Origin: Candidatus Bathyarchaeota archaeon
GTDB taxonomy: Archaea > Thermoproteota > Bathyarchaeia > Bathyarchaeales > Bathycorpusculaceae
Direction: 5' to 3'
Assembly (NCBI GenBank): GCA_023488905.1
Contig: JAMDCQ010000012.1
Span: 104,635 to 168,634 of the forward strand
DNA length: 64,000 nucleotides
Part shown: positions 25,303 through 34,609 of the stretch, in pieces
How positions within the stretch are numbered: position 1 is the first letter of the stretch
Layout: the number at the start of each line of letters is the position of its first letter
The notes under the pieces: generated by a model
Told to the model about the DNA's origin: nothing
Databases searched by the model: none
What the model saw: only the letters and a program-made list of their open reading frames with translations
Made by a program: the position numbers and the translations under genes

Positions 25303-26346
25303 TTAGAAGACTTTAGCGGCTTTGGCTATGGCTGCCGCGGCGAGTTTAGCGCTGTTCTCAATGTCGCTTAGGCTTAGCATGCCGACTGGGCTGTGGATGT
25401 AGCGTGTGGGTATGGATATGGTGCCGCTTGGGACGCCTTGCCGCGTGATGGAGATGCGTGCCGCGTCGGTGCTGCCCATCAAGCCCGATTCAAGTTGGAC
25501 AGCGATTTTTTCTTCCTGCGCCGTATCTATGAACCACCGCAGAATCTTGGGGTGAGTGATTAAGCCTGAATCGCTAATGGTCAACGCGGGTCCTTTTCCC
25601 ATTTTGACGCTTGTGTCAAACTCGCGTACACCTGGCACGTCACCTGCAATGGTTACGTCCAAGACGATGGCGAGGTCTGGGTCAACGCCGAAAGCTGCCG
25701 TTGCTGCCCCACGCAAACCAACCTCTTCCTGTACTGTGCCCACTGCATAGACGGTGCAGTCGGTCTTTTTGAGCAACCGCATAATTTCAATCATGGTTGC
25801 GCATCCCGCTCGGTTGTCAAAGGCTTTGCCCATCACGACATCTTTGCCAAGTTTAGTGTATGCTACGTCAAATACGACGGGGTCACCGATGGATATGCCC
25901 ATTTTGGCGGCGTCCTCTTTGCTTGCTGCACCGACATCGATGAAGAGGTCGTCGTAGCTGATGATTTTTTTGCGTTCTTCCTCTTTTTGGATGTGGGGCG
26001 GTTTGGAGCCGATGATGCCGGGGTATGAGTTGTTTTTGGTGAAAACTGTGACTTTTTGGGCTGGCAGTATCCGGTCGTCGATTCCGCCCATTTTGCTGAA
26101 TTGGAGGAAGCCGTCTTTGTTGATGGTTTTAACCATTAAGCCAACTTCGTCCATGTGTGCGGCGAGCATGATTTTGAGGGCGCTGGGTTTGCCTTTTTTT
26201 ATGGCTATGACGTTTTCCATGCGGTCGATTTGGATTTCGTCTGCGTATGGCTTAAGCATCTCTGCCATTAGGTCGCGGACTTGGGTTTCTCTGCCAGTGA
26301 CTCCGCAGGCGTTGGAGAGTTTTTCTAAGTTCTGGTTTAGTGCCAA
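25303..26346 (-). CDS. M42-family glutamyl/leucyl aminopeptidase
   Basis: 347 residues. Metal ligands appear in AAHMDEVGLMV, in DNRAGC, in TVQEEVGLRGA (catalytic and metal Glu) and near the C-terminal RYIHSPVGM. M42 enzymes form large cytosolic tetrahedral complexes that trim peptides after the proteasome. Length and layout are typical. TTG start. Confidence 0.93.
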   Translation of the reverse strand: MALNQNLEKLSNACGVTGRETQVRDLMAEMLKPYADEIQIDRMENVIAIKKGKPSALKIMLAAHMDEVGLMVKTINKDGFLQFSKMGGIDDRILPAQKVTVFTKNNSYPGIIGSKPPHIQKEEERKKIISYDDLFIDVGAASKEDAAKMGISIGDPVVFDVAYTKLGKDVVMGKAFDNRAGCATMIEIMRLLKKTDCTVYAVGTVQEEVGLRGAATAAFGVDPDLAIVLDVTIAGDVPGVREFDTSVKMGKGPALTISDSGLITHPKILRWFIDTAQEEKIAVQLESGLMGSTDAARISITRQGVPSGTISIPTRYIHSPVGMLSLSDIENSAKLAAAAIAKAAKVF

Positions 26347-26484
26347 AGTGGGGTGCCTTCTAAGGTTTGATTGTTAATGGGTTGATGGGTTAGTTATTAA
26401 ACGGTTGCGGTTTGATTTAGTTTTCAGTCGACGGCATTCTTTCTTCTAGCTACGGAGAAGAGATGGGTGAGCTTTGCGTGGCTG

Positions 26485-26685
26485 CTATGCGACTCTGCGG
26501 TTGCCTTCCATGTACTCGACAAACAGCAGTATGCCCTGTATGATGAGGAATACGCCGATGATGATTCCGACTAGCTGGGGAAAAATCAGCAGCAGAATTC
26601 CAAAGATCAAGCAGATCACCGCTAAAACTGGCTTAGAAACCGAAATACCTGCTTTCCGTAAGCCCTTATCAACAACATCTGCCAA
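26485..26685 (-). CDS. Small membrane protein
   Basis: 66 residues, TTG start with GGAGG about 9 bases upstream. Two closely spaced hydrophobic helices (PVLAVICLIFGILLLIF and IIIGVFLIIQGILLFV) resemble the short DUF308-like repeats. Role unknown. Confidence 0.6.
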   Translation of the reverse strand: MADVVDKGLRKAGISVSKPVLAVICLIFGILLLIFPQLVGIIIGVFLIIQGILLFVEYMEGNRRVA

Positions 26686-26762
26686 AAAACAGTACCTCCA
26701 ACTAGAACCATTTTGGGTTTGGATATTTTAAGGTTGGTTAGAAGCGCTAAATCAAGCTGCGT

Positions 26763-26790
26763 TTTCTCTGCTAGACCTCCTTATTTAAAG
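26763..26790. repeat. CTTATTTAAAG repeat unit
   Basis: TTTCTCTGCTAGACCTCC followed by TTATTTAAAG; inverted, nearly perfect copy of 24006-24033. Confidence 0.6.
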
Positions 26791-26822
26791 CCTCATAAAA
26801 CTGTATCCACACAAGAGAAAAC

Positions 26823-27053
26823 CACGCGACGTCTCACAGTTGGCCTTCCCTCCCTTATTAGTAGATCAAAAATTGGCTGTTCTGCTTGCGGAAGTCGCCA
26901 CAACCAGCCTGCAACGCAACCTGCAATCAGACGCTAAAATAGGCGTTTCTGCCAAGTCCGCTGGAAGAAGATGAAATAAGAGGGGTCCACGGCAACAACA
27001 ACTAAACAAAAACAAACACAACAAAAAAACTTTGATCTACTGTTAAATAAAGG
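26823..27053. mobile_element. MITE-like composite element, second copy
   Basis: The left module CCACGCGACGTCTC...CCCTCCCTTATT (26823-26860) is followed by AGTAGATCAAA (26860-26870). The right end TTTGATCTACTGTTAAATAA (27031-27050) is the inverted partner. Inside lies an inverted CAACAACAACC-family repeat matching 9201-9324 closely. There is no gene in it. Same ends as the element at 6546-6831. Confidence 0.65.
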
Positions 27054-27082
27054 AAAAGTTGTCGGTAAACTGGCCAAATGGT

Positions 27083-27448
27083 TTAGCGGGTTCGGTTAGA
27101 GCGTTTTTTGGGTTCACGATTGATTGTCCTGACTGGTTCCCAGATGCATTGGGAATAAGACCCCGGCACAATCAACGCCAAAAACTCAGCCCGCAAATCC
27201 GCCTCCGCCTTAACCTCCACAAACCCCCTCTCCCACTGCTCAGCGTCCGCTAAACTGTCAAACTTCCACATCGCAGTAAAACCACCCACTTTGCCTCCAT
27301 ACTTGTGACTTAAAACCCGCATCGACTTCACACCGCTAAACAGTTGGGGTTGCTTCTTCATCAACGCCACCAGCTTTTTGCCCCAAGCATTGTGTGCTTC
27401 AAGTTTGTTGGGTTGGACAACGTATGTTCTTACAACAAAAACAGTCAA
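27083..27448 (-). CDS. Dimeric alpha-beta barrel protein
   Basis: 121 residues, TTG start. VVRTYVVQPNKLEAHNAWGKK and a second half with FTAMWKFDSLADAEQW fit the ferredoxin-like dimeric alpha-beta barrel (ABM/EthD-like) fold. Function is not determined by the fold. The last 20 residues are basic and adjoin the repeat element. Confidence 0.6.
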   Translation of the reverse strand: MTVFVVRTYVVQPNKLEAHNAWGKKLVALMKKQPQLFSGVKSMRVLSHKYGGKVGGFTAMWKFDSLADAEQWERGFVEVKAEADLRAEFLALIVPGSYSQCIWEPVRTINREPKKRSNRTR

Positions 27449-27578
27449 TGTTTGATTCCCCGATTAAGTTAATGTTGTTTTGGTTACTAAAAACGGTTAC
27501 TTTTTGAGGGCGATTTTGGTTGGCAACGCATTTAAGTTATTGGCAGCATAAGGCTTAGTCGAGTGTGAACTATAGAAT

Positions 27579-28514
27579 TTGAAGATAACAAGGTACAGTG
27601 CACTGTTGGCTTGCTTTTTCACCATTTTGGTTTGCCTACCTTCAGCTGCATGCTGGAGCAACGGCGGCTACTCCGCAGACCCCACTCAACCCGACTATGG
27701 CACCCACGACTGGATAGCCCAACACGCCCTTGACTATCTGCCTACAGAGGAGAAGCAGTACCTCACCAGCAACCTCAACGCCTACCTTTTTGGCACAGAG
27801 CTTCCTGACCTGCCAGCAAGCCAAGGAGGCATCGGCGACACCACAAAACACCACGTCTACTACTCAGCAACGGGCACACTGACAGATGACGCCTCCGCAC
27901 AGAGAGCAAACGCAATGTACAATCAAGCCCTAAACTACTTAAAAACCAACGACCCCGACAACGCCGCAAAATCAGCTGGAGCCATGACACACTACATCGC
28001 AGATTTAGCTGTTTTCGGCCACGTTATGGGCGCCTCCACCGCTTGGGGCACCGAAACTCACCACAGCGACTACGAAAACTACGTCAACACCCGAACCGAC
28101 AACTACCAAGACACATTCAACACCTACCTTCACTACGACGGCAACCTAGCTGTTCTGTCAGCGTATGATGCAACGGTTAATTTGGCGTATAACACGGTTT
28201 TCGGCGGGTCAAGCAACTTGGGCTGCGTCTGGATGGATACCCACTACGACTGGAGCAATGCGACTTTCAGTGGAAGATGTGGTGAATCACTGAATTTAGC
28301 GGTAAATGCAGTTGCGGATGTGCTGCATATGCTCTATGTTGAGGTAAATCAGGCGTCTGTTACGCCTACTCCGACAGCAACGCCAGCCACAACCCCAACG
28401 ACGCCAGAATTCCCAGCAACCCAAGCCCTAATAACCTTGATGGCAGCGACCATAATGTTAGCCATCGCATACAAAAAATCAGCGCCAAAAAACAAGCATA
28501 GACTTATGCACTAG
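27579..28514 (+). CDS. Secreted zinc-dependent phospholipase C-like protein with sorting tail
   Basis: 311 residues, TTG start. The signal peptide ends near residue 25 (SAACW); a Trp right after cleavage is the usual first zinc ligand in this family. Further His/Asp ligands: THDWIAQHAL, KHHVYY, MTHYIADLAVFGHVMG and TETHHSDYE. The catalytic domain (to about 255) is followed by a Thr/Pro linker, PEFP, a hydrophobic helix and a basic end. This is a PEF-CTERM-like tail that an archaeosortase may process. It probably acts outside the cell on phospholipids or nucleotides. Confidence 0.8.
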   Translation: MKITRYSALLACFFTILVCLPSAACWSNGGYSADPTQPDYGTHDWIAQHALDYLPTEEKQYLTSNLNAYLFGTELPDLPASQGGIGDTTKHHVYYSATGTLTDDASAQRANAMYNQALNYLKTNDPDNAAKSAGAMTHYIADLAVFGHVMGASTAWGTETHHSDYENYVNTRTDNYQDTFNTYLHYDGNLAVLSAYDATVNLAYNTVFGGSSNLGCVWMDTHYDWSNATFSGRCGESLNLAVNAVADVLHMLYVEVNQASVTPTPTATPATTPTTPEFPATQALITLMAATIMLAIAYKKSAPKNKHRLMH

Positions 28515-28599
28515 CAATGAACAAAACTGTGCATTACTAATGCACACCTTGCAGTTAGCTAAAAGATAAAGATAAGACTACACCAGTAACATATGGTGA

Positions 28600-28818
28600 T
28601 GCCGTATCCTTTCAGCAGCCATCCTCATCCCCATCCCAACCTATTCACAATACATAACATGCCCAAATTGCGGTTCACATGTAACTGCCAACTCAAACTA
28701 CTGCAACACCTGCGGCACGTCACTCAAAGCGGTACCAATACTAAAGATATGCCCAAAATGTAGAAACCGAATTCCAGAAGTAGCGCATTATTGCCCGGAA
28801 TGCGGACAAAAACAGTAA
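28600..28818 (+). pseudogene. Double zinc-ribbon protein lacking a start codon
   Basis: The frame ending at 28818 encodes ITCPNCGSHVTANSNYCNTC, then CPKCRNR...YCPECGQKQ: two zinc ribbons. Back to the in-frame stop at 28597 there is no ATG, GTG or TTG. A run ATGGTGATG with a ribosome-site-like GGTGATG lies at 28593 in another frame. Either a base was lost after it or an unusual start is used. A hydrophobic AAILIPIP stretch precedes the ribbons. Confidence 0.5.
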
Positions 28819-28827
28819 GGCGTTGGT

Positions 28828-28903
28828 TGGTGCGGTTGCCGGGATTTGAACCCGGGTAGCCAGCTTGGGAAGCTGGAGTCCTACCGAGCTAGACTACAAC
28901 CGC
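28828..28903 (-). tRNA. tRNA-Gly (CCC)
   Basis: Acceptor stem GCGGTTG/CAACCGC fully paired. Anticodon stem CCAGC/GCTGG with loop TTCCCAA gives CCC. T arm CCGGG/CCCGG; encoded CCA at 28830-28828. No intron. Confidence 0.94.
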
Positions 28904-29050
28904 AGCGTCACAGCTGGTGATATTTTGTTGTTGGTGTTGGGTAATATATTGGTTCCTAAGCGTTCTACTTTGGCAATATAGTTTATATCTCGCCGTTTTT
29001 ACTGAGTGCCTTGAGTATAGTTAAAGTACGGTACTCTGGAGGAGAAGGGA

Positions 29051-29413
29051 TTGGGAAAAACAGTGCTCATTATTGACGACGACGCAGGCATAAGGCGAGC
29101 GTTTGCCCGAATTCTCCAAAGAAGCGGCTACACCACCGACGTCGCACAGAATAGCAAAGAAGCACTACAAAAATCAACTGCAAAACGTTACGACGTCGTT
29201 TTAGTTGATATAAGTCTTCCAGACGGTAACGGCTTAGAACTACTTAATCAAATGCACAGGTTAAACAAAGAAATGGTCACCATAGTCATCACAGGTAATC
29301 ACATCGCATTCGACAAAAACACCTACGTGGATGCATTCTTTCTAAAACCTGTGAAACCTCAAGAACTTCTAGACGTAATAGAGCAAAAAGCTGCTGAAAA
29401 ACAAGCAAAATAG
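29051..29413 (+). CDS. Stand-alone response-regulator receiver
   Basis: 120 residues, TTG start after a strong GGAGGAGAAGG. CheY-like receiver: acidic pair in LIIDDDAG, phospho-acceptor Asp in VLVDISLPDG, Thr/Ser position in IVITGN and the conserved Lys in FLKPVKP. No output domain. It could serve a separate kinase; the one at 34610-35740 lacks its phospho-donor His. Confidence 0.92.
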   Translation: MGKTVLIIDDDAGIRRAFARILQRSGYTTDVAQNSKEALQKSTAKRYDVVLVDISLPDGNGLELLNQMHRLNKEMVTIVITGNHIAFDKNTYVDAFFLKPVKPQELLDVIEQKAAEKQAK

Positions 29414-29552
29414 CATCAGCAGACGGGTTTGTATACAAAAGCATCAACCAAACACACAGAAAACCAGCCTTCCACCGCGTCCTGCAGAGCCCGTAAACAA
29501 AATCGTTATCAGACAGTAAATTCACATTTAGCGTGCAAGGAGAAATGTGTCT

Positions 29553-30635
29553 ATGCCCAAAACCTACACCTACACCGATGCAGGCGTAAACCGAGCGCAA
29601 CGGGTTGAATCCAAAAAAGCCCTCACAACTTTGAGCGACACTTATCGGCACACTGGCTTCGGCGGCGTGATGAAGCTACCATACGGCAACATCTTTCCAT
29701 TCGGCGAAAACAGCTTCATGGACTTAGTAATTGAGGGTGTAGGCACCAAAGTATTGATCGCCCAGCTTGCAGGCAAATACGACACCATCGGCGTAGACGC
29801 AGTCGCCATGGCAGTCAACGACGTCATCCGCTCAGGCGCCAAACCCCTCGCCATCGCAGATAACATCCACGCGCAGGAAAGCGAACCCACCCTCGTCAAA
29901 GCATGGCTCAAAGGCATCATAGAAGGCGCCAACGAATCTGAGTGCCCAGTCACGGGAGGCGAAACAGGCGACGTAGCCGAAATAATCAAAGGCATCGTGG
30001 ACAACGCGGGGTTTGATATGGTTGTGGCGTCTGTGGGCACGGTTGAGCGCCAAGACATTATCACGGGGGAAGGCATCAAGCCAGACGACCCCATCATTGG
30101 CTTACCCAGCAGCGGATTGCACAGCAACGGCATAACGATGGCAAGAAAAATCCTATTCAAGAAGTGGGAAGGCAAATTCGAGCCCACCGATATCCCAGAG
30201 GGTTTGAAGCGTGAAGTCGTCCTAGAAGCGCTGGAGCCAACTAAGATTTACGTTAAGCCCCTGCTCAAGTTGGCGCGTGAAGTCAAAGTCAAGGCTGCAG
30301 TGCACATTACGGGCGACAGCTACATGAAGTTTAACAACCTCGTCAACTATTCGCCGGGCATAGGCTTCAAATTCGATAATTTCCATCCGCACCCGATTTT
30401 TGGGTTGATCCAGAAGACCGCCGCTGAGTTGGGCTACACAGTTACCGACGAGGAGATGTTCAAGACCTTCAACATGGGCTGGGGCTTCGGCATCATCGTG
30501 GATAGAACCGAAATCGACAAAGCCATGAACACCCTCGAACATGACAGCATAAAACCGCAACGCATCGGCAAAGTCACCAACAAAGAGCGCGTCGTCGAGA
30601 TAGAACACGAAAAGAAACGCCTGATTTTGACGTAA
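29553..30635 (+). CDS. purM: Phosphoribosylformylglycinamidine cyclo-ligase (AIR synthase)
   Basis: About 360 residues. Fifth step of de novo purine synthesis: FGAM + ATP to AIR. Motifs: GVGTKVLIAQ, DAVAMAVNDVIRSGAKP, VTGGETGDVAE, GLPSSGLHSNG and HITGDSYMKFNNL. The start is GTG 29547 or ATG 29553; AAGGAG lies 10 bases before the ATG. First gene of purM-purS-purL-purQ, 58 bases before purS. Confidence 0.95.
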   Translation: MPKTYTYTDAGVNRAQRVESKKALTTLSDTYRHTGFGGVMKLPYGNIFPFGENSFMDLVIEGVGTKVLIAQLAGKYDTIGVDAVAMAVNDVIRSGAKPLAIADNIHAQESEPTLVKAWLKGIIEGANESECPVTGGETGDVAEIIKGIVDNAGFDMVVASVGTVERQDIITGEGIKPDDPIIGLPSSGLHSNGITMARKILFKKWEGKFEPTDIPEGLKREVVLEALEPTKIYVKPLLKLAREVKVKAAVHITGDSYMKFNNLVNYSPGIGFKFDNFHPHPIFGLIQKTAAELGYTVTDEEMFKTFNMGWGFGIIVDRTEIDKAMNTLEHDSIKPQRIGKVTNKERVVEIEHEKKRLILT

Positions 30636-30693
30636 AGTTTTGCATCGTTTGTGACGAAAGCGTTTAAATTCTCACACCATAATTTACTGACTC

Positions 30694-30945
30694 ATGAAAT
30701 ACGCTGCCAAAATAGAAGTCAGCCTCAAACCCGGACACAGCAACCCGGAAGGCGAAACCACCGCGCGACTCCTCATCGAACTCGGCTACAAAGTCCAAGC
30801 TGTAGACGTCAGCAAAGTCTACACCGTCTTCTTAGACGCCAAATCGCCTGCTGAGGCAAAAGCGAAAGCGGAAGAAATGAGCAAACGCCTCTTGGCTAAC
30901 CCCACAAAAGACAACTATACAATCAGCGTCGTCGAATCCAAATGA
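30694..30945 (+). CDS. purS: FGAM synthase subunit PurS
   Basis: 83 residues: AKIEVSLKPGHSNPEGETTARLLIELGYKVQAVDVSKVYTV is the PurS signature. It bridges PurQ and PurL in the three-part FGAM synthase. Overlaps purL by 4 bases (ATGA). A TATA-like TTTAAAT lies about 30 bases upstream, so a second promoter is possible. Confidence 0.95.
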   Translation: MKYAAKIEVSLKPGHSNPEGETTARLLIELGYKVQAVDVSKVYTVFLDAKSPAEAKAKAEEMSKRLLANPTKDNYTISVVESK

Positions 30946-33326
30946 CCACGCAACTGGTTACTCAAAGAAAAAACAGCCAAGTTCTCGAGTTCGCCACAGC
31001 CAAAGCCACAGACACGCAACTATCGGAAATTAACAGTGAACTGGCGTTGGGTTTCAGCGCCGAGGAACTCGGATTAATTCAAGCTTACTTCAAAAAAGAG
31101 AAACGCAACCCAACAGATGTTGAGTTGCAAACCATCAGTCAAACCTGGAGTGAGCACTGCTGCCACAAAACCTTCAAAGGCAAAATCAAAATCGGCAGCA
31201 AAACCATAAGCAGCCTTTTCAAAACCTACCTCGCCAAAGCAACCAAAGAAATCAACGCGCCCTGGTGCTTCAGCGTTTTCGAGGACAACGCGGGTATAGT
31301 CAAATTCGACAAGGGCTATGGCATCGCAGCGAAGGTAGAGACGCACAATCATCCCTCTGCGGTGGAACCGTTCGGCGGTGCGGCCACGGGTGTGGGCGGC
31401 GTTATCCGCGACATTTTAGGCGTCTGGGCAGACCCCATCGCATGCACCGACGTTCTCGGCTTTGGGCCGCTAGATTACGATTACACTAAACTCCCCGCAG
31501 GCGTCAAGCACCCCAAATACGTGTACATGGGCGTCACGGCGGGCATCAGCGCCTACGGAAACAACATGGGCATCCCAACAGTCAACGGCGCCATATACTT
31601 CGACGACAGCTACACAGGCAACGTCGTCGTCTACTGCGGCTGCATCGGCCTACTCCCACTAAACAAGTACACTAAAAACGCTAAAGTCGGCGACTACATG
31701 GTTTTGGCAGGCGGAAAAACTGGTCGCGACGGCATTCACGGCGTCACCTTCGCCTCAGCCGAACTCACCGAGAAATCCGAAGAAATCAGCCGACCAGCCG
31801 TCCAGATCGCAGACCCCATCGAGGAAGAAAAAGTCAAACGCGCTGTCGTTGAGATACGCGATTTGCAGTTGGGTTCGGCGATTACGGACATCGGTGGCGG
31901 AGGCTTATCATCTGCTGTAGGCGAAACTGCGGAGCGGTTTGGCTGCGGCGTCGCAGTTGACCTTGCCAAGGTGCCGCTGAAGTATCAGGGGTTGTCGCCT
32001 TGGGAAATTTACCTCTCCGAATCACAGGAGCGTATGCTGCTGGTTATTCCGCCTGAGAACTTGGAGAAGGCGATGGCGGTTTTCGAGAAGGAAGACGTTC
32101 AGGCTACAGCGATTGGCAAACTCGTCCCTGAAAGGCGTCTGCAACTGAGTTACAATGATGAATTAGTCGCGGATGTCGATATGGAGTTCATGTTTAACCC
32201 CTGCACAATCACCAAAGTCGCAACCATTGAAGCGCCCAAATTCACGGAACCAGAGTTTGTGGAGCCAGCCAACCTCACCGAGACTCTAATGGAGCTGCTT
32301 TCTGCGCCAAACATCGCCAGCAAAGAAGCAGTTATCCGCACCTACGACCACGAAGTCAAAGGCAACACCCTACTTAAACCATTACAGGGCGATTATGCAG
32401 GCCCCAACGACGCAGCAGTCCTCAAACCCGTTGACGACTCAATCAAGGGCTTAGCGATCAGCTGCGGCATGAACCCCAACTACGGCAAAATTGACCCGTA
32501 TTGGATGGCGGCTTCAGCAATCGATGAGGCAATCCGCAATAACATCGCGGTTGGCGGCAGAAGAATCGCGCTTTTAGACAACTTCACATGGGGCAATCCT
32601 GAGAAGACAGAGCGCCTCGGTTCGCTGGTTAGAGCTTGCGAAGCCTGCTATGATGTGGCAACTAATTTCCGTACGCCGTTCATTTCGGGTAAAGACAGCC
32701 TCTACAATGAATCCCCAATGGGCCCCGTCACACCCACATTGCTCATTACAGCGGTCGGCGTAGTGCCCGACATAAACAAAACTGTCTCCGTTGACCTCAA
32801 ATCCGCAGGCAATCTGCTCTACATAGTCGGCGACACCTACCCAGAACTTGGCGGCAGCGAATACTACAAACTCAAAGGCTACCTCGGCAAATCCGTCCCC
32901 AAACTCCACGCCTCCAAAGCCAGAAAAACCTACTACAACCTAACCAAAGCCATGGGTGAGAGCATCGTCAAATCCTGTCATGACCTCTCTGAGGGCGGTT
33001 TGGCGGTGGCGGTGGCGGAGATGGCTTTCGCAAGCGGCTTAGGTTTGGAACTTAATTTGCAGAAGGTGCCATGCAAGGATATTACACGCGACGATTTTGT
33101 GTTATTCTCGGAGTCTAACAGCCGCTTCCTAATCGAAGTCGCCCCACAAGACCAAGAACTCTTCGAGAAACTAATGGGCAAATACAGCACCCAAATCGGC
33201 AAAGTAACCAAGCAGCCCAAACTGGTCATCAAAGGCTTAAACGGCAAAACCGTCATCGACGCCACAGTGGATAAGTTGCGGCAAAGCTGGAAGAAAACCC
33301 TCAACCCCCAGGAGGCAACCCAATGA
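30942..33326 (+). CDS. purL: FGAM synthase subunit PurL
   Basis: 794 residues, the small PurL type that needs PurS and PurQ. It uses ATP and ammonia from PurQ to turn FGAR into FGAM. Motifs: TWSEHCCHKTF, KVETHNHPSAVEPFGGAATG, GGKTGRDGIHG, DIGGGGLSSAVGE and HDLSEGGLAVAVAEM. Slightly longer than common small PurL. Overlaps purS and purQ by 4 bases each. Confidence 0.96.
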   Translation: MTTQLVTQRKNSQVLEFATAKATDTQLSEINSELALGFSAEELGLIQAYFKKEKRNPTDVELQTISQTWSEHCCHKTFKGKIKIGSKTISSLFKTYLAKATKEINAPWCFSVFEDNAGIVKFDKGYGIAAKVETHNHPSAVEPFGGAATGVGGVIRDILGVWADPIACTDVLGFGPLDYDYTKLPAGVKHPKYVYMGVTAGISAYGNNMGIPTVNGAIYFDDSYTGNVVVYCGCIGLLPLNKYTKNAKVGDYMVLAGGKTGRDGIHGVTFASAELTEKSEEISRPAVQIADPIEEEKVKRAVVEIRDLQLGSAITDIGGGGLSSAVGETAERFGCGVAVDLAKVPLKYQGLSPWEIYLSESQERMLLVIPPENLEKAMAVFEKEDVQATAIGKLVPERRLQLSYNDELVADVDMEFMFNPCTITKVATIEAPKFTEPEFVEPANLTETLMELLSAPNIASKEAVIRTYDHEVKGNTLLKPLQGDYAGPNDAAVLKPVDDSIKGLAISCGMNPNYGKIDPYWMAASAIDEAIRNNIAVGGRRIALLDNFTWGNPEKTERLGSLVRACEACYDVATNFRTPFISGKDSLYNESPMGPVTPTLLITAVGVVPDINKTVSVDLKSAGNLLYIVGDTYPELGGSEYYKLKGYLGKSVPKLHASKARKTYYNLTKAMGESIVKSCHDLSEGGLAVAVAEMAFASGLGLELNLQKVPCKDITRDDFVLFSESNSRFLIEVAPQDQELFEKLMGKYSTQIGKVTKQPKLVIKGLNGKTVIDATVDKLRQSWKKTLNPQEATQ

Positions 33327-34141
33327 AAATCGAAGACATCAAAGTCTGTGTAATGCGTGTCGGAGGAACCAACTGCGACGCAGAAACCCAACGCGCTTTC
33401 CAAGAACTCGGCGTCCAAGCAGAAACGCTGCAAGTCAGCGAACTTATCAAACGCCACAACCTCCTCGACTACGATGTGCTGGTTTTCCCGGGGGGCTTTT
33501 CGTTTGGCGACTACGTCCGCAGCGGAGTCATATTCGCAAGGCATCTCTCGGCGAATTTGGGCAAAGAAATCGAGATGTTCGTTGCCGAAGGCAGACCAAT
33601 CCTGGGAATCTGTAACGGTTTCCAAATCATGGTTGAATACGGTTTGCTGCCTGGGTTTGAGGGCATAAGCGCGTACCCCGAAGCCACCTTGACCACTAAT
33701 GAGCCTGCGGGCTTCAAGTGCAAATGGGTTTACCTCAAGCAGGAGAACCGCGGCAAATGCGCCTTCACATCCGCCGTCCCCAAAGGCAAAACCATACGGT
33801 TGCCAATCGCTCACGGAGAAGGCAGATGGCTGTTTCCCAAAGAGAAAGAAGAGGCGCTCCTCAAGAGGCTAATTGACGAGGATATGTTGGTTTTCCGTTA
33901 CTGCACAAAAGAGAGGGAACCCGCAGACGGGAAGTACCCCGCTAACCCCAACGGCAGCTTTTTTGACATAGCGGGCATCTGCAACCGAGAAGGCAACATC
34001 TTCGGCTTGATGCCGCATCCCGAGAGGGCGATGTACTGGTGGCAGCAACCCGACTGGACAAGCCACCCCAGCAACCTGCAGTACGGCGACGGCAAACTAA
34101 TCTTCCAAAGCATCATCAACAAACTAACCAAAAAATGCTAA
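33323..34141 (+). CDS. purQ: FGAM synthase glutaminase subunit PurQ
   Basis: 272 residues, class I glutamine amidotransferase. Nucleophile Cys in LGICNGFQIM; His and Glu of the triad in MPHPERAMYW. FPGGFSFGDYVRSG is typical of PurQ. It feeds ammonia to PurL. Last gene of the operon. Confidence 0.96.
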   Translation: MKIEDIKVCVMRVGGTNCDAETQRAFQELGVQAETLQVSELIKRHNLLDYDVLVFPGGFSFGDYVRSGVIFARHLSANLGKEIEMFVAEGRPILGICNGFQIMVEYGLLPGFEGISAYPEATLTTNEPAGFKCKWVYLKQENRGKCAFTSAVPKGKTIRLPIAHGEGRWLFPKEKEEALLKRLIDEDMLVFRYCTKEREPADGKYPANPNGSFFDIAGICNREGNIFGLMPHPERAMYWWQQPDWTSHPSNLQYGDGKLIFQSIINKLTKKC

Positions 34142-34221
34142 GGCTCTGCTGTTTCTATTGGAAAGGGGATTTAGGTCTTTTCTGTGCTGATTTGCCTTTT
34201 TTGGGCTCTCTTTGTTTTTTC

Positions 34222-34520
34222 ATTAGTAGTTGTTGCCGAAACCCCCTATACACAACAACAACCAATGGACTGAGGGAAACGTTGTATTTTGGCATCAGCC
34301 CGAGGCGTGGGTTGCAGGCTGGTTGTGAACGTTACCACAAGCGGCAAAAAAGTGAAATGGCGGTCTGCAAGTGGGTTGGGCAAACAGACGTCGAAGGAGA
34401 CTCTGCCGAAAGGCATGGGTAGTCAAGCTCGATTAGCCAATGCCACAAACAGCAGGAGGCGAGTTACAACCAACACACCAGCCCCAAGCGTTGGCTACAC
34501 CCCCTAAAGGGGCCCTCCCT
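34222..34520. repeat. Dispersed repeat, CAACAACAACC family, long copy
   Basis: Starts TTAGTAGTTGTTGCCGAAAC, then CCCCCTATACACAACAACAA as in the 8985 copy. The interior is unrelated, ending CACCCCCTAAAGGGG and CCCTCCCTCGCAAATAAAG. No supported gene in 34142-34609. Confidence 0.55.
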
Positions 34521-34609
34521 CGCAAATAAAGAACTTTGACTCACCCTCAATTCAACTTGTGATGGTCGAAGACCCTCAAAAATATGAGGCCCGCCTTTTT
34601 CCTTGTAAT

